Source of the DNA: Actinomycetota bacterium
GTDB lineage: Bacteria > Actinomycetota > Actinomycetes > Nanopelagicales > Nanopelagicaceae
Length of the DNA: 64,000 nucleotides
NCBI GenBank assembly: GCA_009726125.1
Contig: WLIT01000001.1
Location: forward strand, 62,001 to 126,000
Direction of reading: 5' to 3'
Part shown: positions 62,423-64,000 of the stretch, in pieces
Numbering within the stretch: the stretch's first letter is position 1
How the letters are laid out: each line of letters opens with the position of its first letter
Position numbers and translations under genes: made by a program
Notes under the pieces: generated by a model
The model's database searches: none
The model's input: the letters and a program-made list of their open reading frames with translations, nothing else
Told to the model about the DNA's origin: nothing

Positions 62423-62581
62423 TAACTCTTTAATATCGGGATTTGACCACTAAATATTGGGCAAAATCTCAGTTTTGCGGGCATAAATTGGGTCGAAATT
62501 GGGTTAGCCCCAGTACAGGCCTTCGCATTAGAGTTGTCCTATTGGCAGACCATAAATAGCAAGAAGAGAGGAAGCCCTGCG
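62423..62581. promoter_or_regulatory. clpC upstream region with short repeats
   Basis: This 159-bp gap contains the inverted repeat GCAAAA-TCTCAG-TTTTGC (62461-62478) and two direct copies of AAATTGGGT (62485-62493 and 62496-62504), with a related AAATATTGGG at 62452-62461. They may bind a heat-shock or Clp regulator. Neither a full HAIR element nor a tandem CtsR heptad was found. GAGAGGAAG before the clpC ATG serves as ribosome binding site. Confidence 0.4.
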
Positions 62582-64000
62582 ATGTTCGAGCGCTTTACAG
62601 ATCGAGCCCGACGAGTTGTTGTGCTGGCCCAAGAAGAGGCACGCATGCTCAACCACAATTACATCGGGACCGAACACATACTTCTTGGTTTAATTCACGA
62701 AGGTGAAGGCGTCGCAGCAAAAGCTCTTGAAGCTCTTGGAATCTCACTCGAAGCAGTTCGTTCTCAAGTTGAGGAAATAATCGGACAGGGCCAACAGGCG
62801 CCCTCCGGACATATTCCTTTTACACCGCGTGCGAAGAAAGTTCTCGAGCTATCACTTCGTGAAGCGCTTCAACTCGGTCACAACTACATCGGAACCGAAC
62901 ACATTCTTCTTGGTTTAATTCGTGAAGGTGAAGGCGTTGCTGCACAAGTGCTAGTAAAACTTGGCGCAGATTTAAATCGAGTGCGTACTCAAGTTATTTC
63001 ACTTCTCTCTGGTTACCAAGGAAAAGAAGCAGCAACTTCAGGAGGACCTGCAGAAGGAACTCCATCAACATCATTAGTACTTGATCAATTTGGTCGCAAC
63101 CTCACACAGGCAGCGCGCGAAGGAAAACTTGATCCTGTTATTGGTCGCGACAAAGAGATCGAACGTGTAATGCAGATTCTCTCTCGCCGAACAAAAAATA
63201 ATCCAGTTCTAATTGGTGAACCTGGTGTCGGCAAGACGGCAATTGTTGAAGGTTTGGCACAATTAATTGTTAAAGGCGATGTTCCTGAAACTCTTAAGGA
63301 CAAGCAGGTTTACTCTCTCGATCTTGGAGCACTTGTAGCCGGAAGTCGCTACCGTGGAGATTTTGAAGAGCGCTTGAAGAAGGTCTTAAAAGAGATTCGT
63401 ACTCGTGGCGACATCATTCTTTTCATCGACGAGATTCATACCCTTGTTGGCGCAGGCGCAGCAGAAGGCGCAATAGATGCAGCAAGTATCTTGAAGCCAA
63501 TGCTCGCGCGAGGTGAGTTACAGACAATTGGTGCAACTACTCTTGATGAATATCGCAAGCACTTCGAGAAAGATGCTGCGTTAGAACGCCGCTTCCAACC
63601 AATTCAAGTTGCTGAACCAACCGTTGAACACACTATTGAGATTCTTAAGGGACTTCGCGATCGCTACGAATCTCACCATAAAGTTTCAATTACAGATGAA
63701 GCACTTGTCGGCGCTGCACAAATGGCTGATCGCTATATTTCAGATCGCTTCCTGCCAGATAAGGCAATCGATCTAATCGATGAAGCTGGTTCTAGACTTC
63801 GAATTCGTCGCATGACTGCGCCACCAGAATTACGCGCCTTTGATGACAAAATTGCCGATGCCCGCAAAGAGAAGGAATCAGCAATTGATTCTCAAGACTT
63901 TGAAGGTGCTGCTGCCTTCCGCGATAAAGAGAAGGTTTTGATCGCCGAGAAGCATGAAGCTGAAAAGAATTGGAAGGCCGGCGACCTAGATGTTGTCGCT
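62582..64000 (+). CDS. clpC: ATP-dependent Clp protease ATP-binding subunit ClpC, N-terminal part (cut by window edge)
   Basis: The frame is open for 473 codons to the window end. Two Clp-N repeats (about 3-70 and 78-145) each carry [17 protein letters not shown]1 follows with Walker [10 protein letters not shown], Walker [25 protein letters not shown] and the arginine-finger region ERRFQPIQV. At the end the middle-domain UVR-like stretch with [28 protein letters not shown] begins, which marks ClpC rather than ClpB or ClpA. It unfolds substrates for ClpP. NBD2 and the C terminus lie beyond the window. Confidence 0.96.
   Translation, partial: MFERFTDRARRVVVLAQEEARMLNHNYIGTEHILLGLIHEGEGVAAKALEALGISLEAVRSQVEEIIGQGQQAPSGHIPFTPRAKKVLELSLREALQLGHNYIGTEHILLGLIREGEGVAAQVLVKLGADLNRVRTQVISLLSGYQGKEAATSGGPAEGTPSTSLVLDQFGRNLTQAAREGKLDPVIGRDKEIERVMQILSRRTKNNPVLIGEPGVGKTAIVEGLAQLIVKGDVPETLKDKQVYSLDLGALVAGSRYRGDFEERLKKVLKEIRTRGDIILFIDEIHTLVGAGAAEGAIDAASILKPMLARGELQTIGATTLDEYRKHFEKDAALERRFQPIQVAEPTVEHTIEILKGLRDRYESHHKVSITDEALVGAAQMADRYISDRFLPDKAIDLIDEAGSRLRIRRMTAPPELRAFDDKIADARKEKESAIDSQDFEGAAAFRDKEKVLIAEKHEAEKNWKAGDLDVVA

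Noticed and set aside
62441-62450. A CtsR-type heptad (GGTCAAA on the minus strand) before clpC
   Set aside because: Only one copy is present; the required second heptad at the fixed spacing is missing.

Overview
The window is gene-dense bacterial chromosome, visibly below 50% G+C (not computed), with short or negative spacers, many GTG/TTG starts and many 4-bp ATGA gene junctions. Gene content and order point to an actinobacterium: tilS-hpt-ftsH-folE-folP-folB-folK-panC-nadB-nadC-coaX-lysS-argA-clpC, the actinobacterial type of succinate dehydrogenase anchor, GuaB1, an FprA-type ferredoxin reductase, MetZ, a TadA-associated protein and two CrcB subunits. Low G+C, compact actinobacteria of this kind are typical of freshwater plankton (the acI/Nanopelagicales group is my best guess; this is inference, no marker gene was searched). 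No rRNA, CRISPR array, phage, plasmid gene or insertion sequence was seen. Three tRNA genes are present.

Layout. 1-3.6 kb: tryptophan genes (trpE, cut by the window edge, divergent from trpD-trpG) with a convergent kynureninase. 3.6-12.3 kb: ABC-F ATPase, a DMT exporter, malic enzyme and upp, the tadA pair, pheA, serS and a HAD phosphatase. 12.4-21.4 kb: tRNA-Ser, sdhCAB, two crcB genes, aminopeptidase P, a P-loop kinase, tRNA-Ser, fprA, tRNA-Arg, a monooxygenase-like protein and a kynurenine-formamidase-like hydrolase. 21.4-30.5 kb: an accessory-looking envelope locus with a sulfotransferase, a glycosyltransferase-pyruvyltransferase fusion, a cytidylyltransferase, two CDP-alcohol phosphotransferases, a transporter-like membrane protein without ATPase, a family-2 glycosyltransferase, a glycerophosphodiesterase and a VanY peptidase. 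30.5-35 kb: sugar epimerase, manA, an MFS and an NCS1 transporter. 35-40.2 kb: a cytochrome oxidase operon (cupredoxin, subunits II, I, III) divergent from ctaG. 40.2-50.4 kb: guaB1, a TPR protein, an RNA methyltransferase, EamA, dacB, ctaB, metZ, an ABC exporter and an NlpC/P60 hydrolase. 50.4-64 kb: the tilS to clpC block; clpC runs off the end.

How the parts connect. TrpE/TrpG and kynureninase both produce anthranilate, which TrpD consumes. The sdh genes, the oxidase operon, ctaB and ctaG serve aerobic respiration. folE-P-B-K make dihydropteroate precursors, panC and coaX serve CoA, and nadB/nadC serve NAD. TadA would make the inosine that the tRNA-Arg(ACG) needs.

The most unusual signals are: (1) the envelope locus at 21.4-30.5 kb, whose product is not obvious; (2) a run of 13 G immediately before ctaG, in the Shine-Dalgarno position; (3) a recurring arrangement in which a TANNNT hexamer lies 6-7 nt before the start codon with no Shine-Dalgarno, the signature of leaderless mRNAs, including two 36-bp divergent intergenes with head-to-head -10 hexamers; (4) a membrane cupredoxin with a CuA-like C-x3-C-G but no ligand histidine at the usual place; (5) a possible short leader ORF coupled to trpE. 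No stretch above 300 bases lacks a gene.
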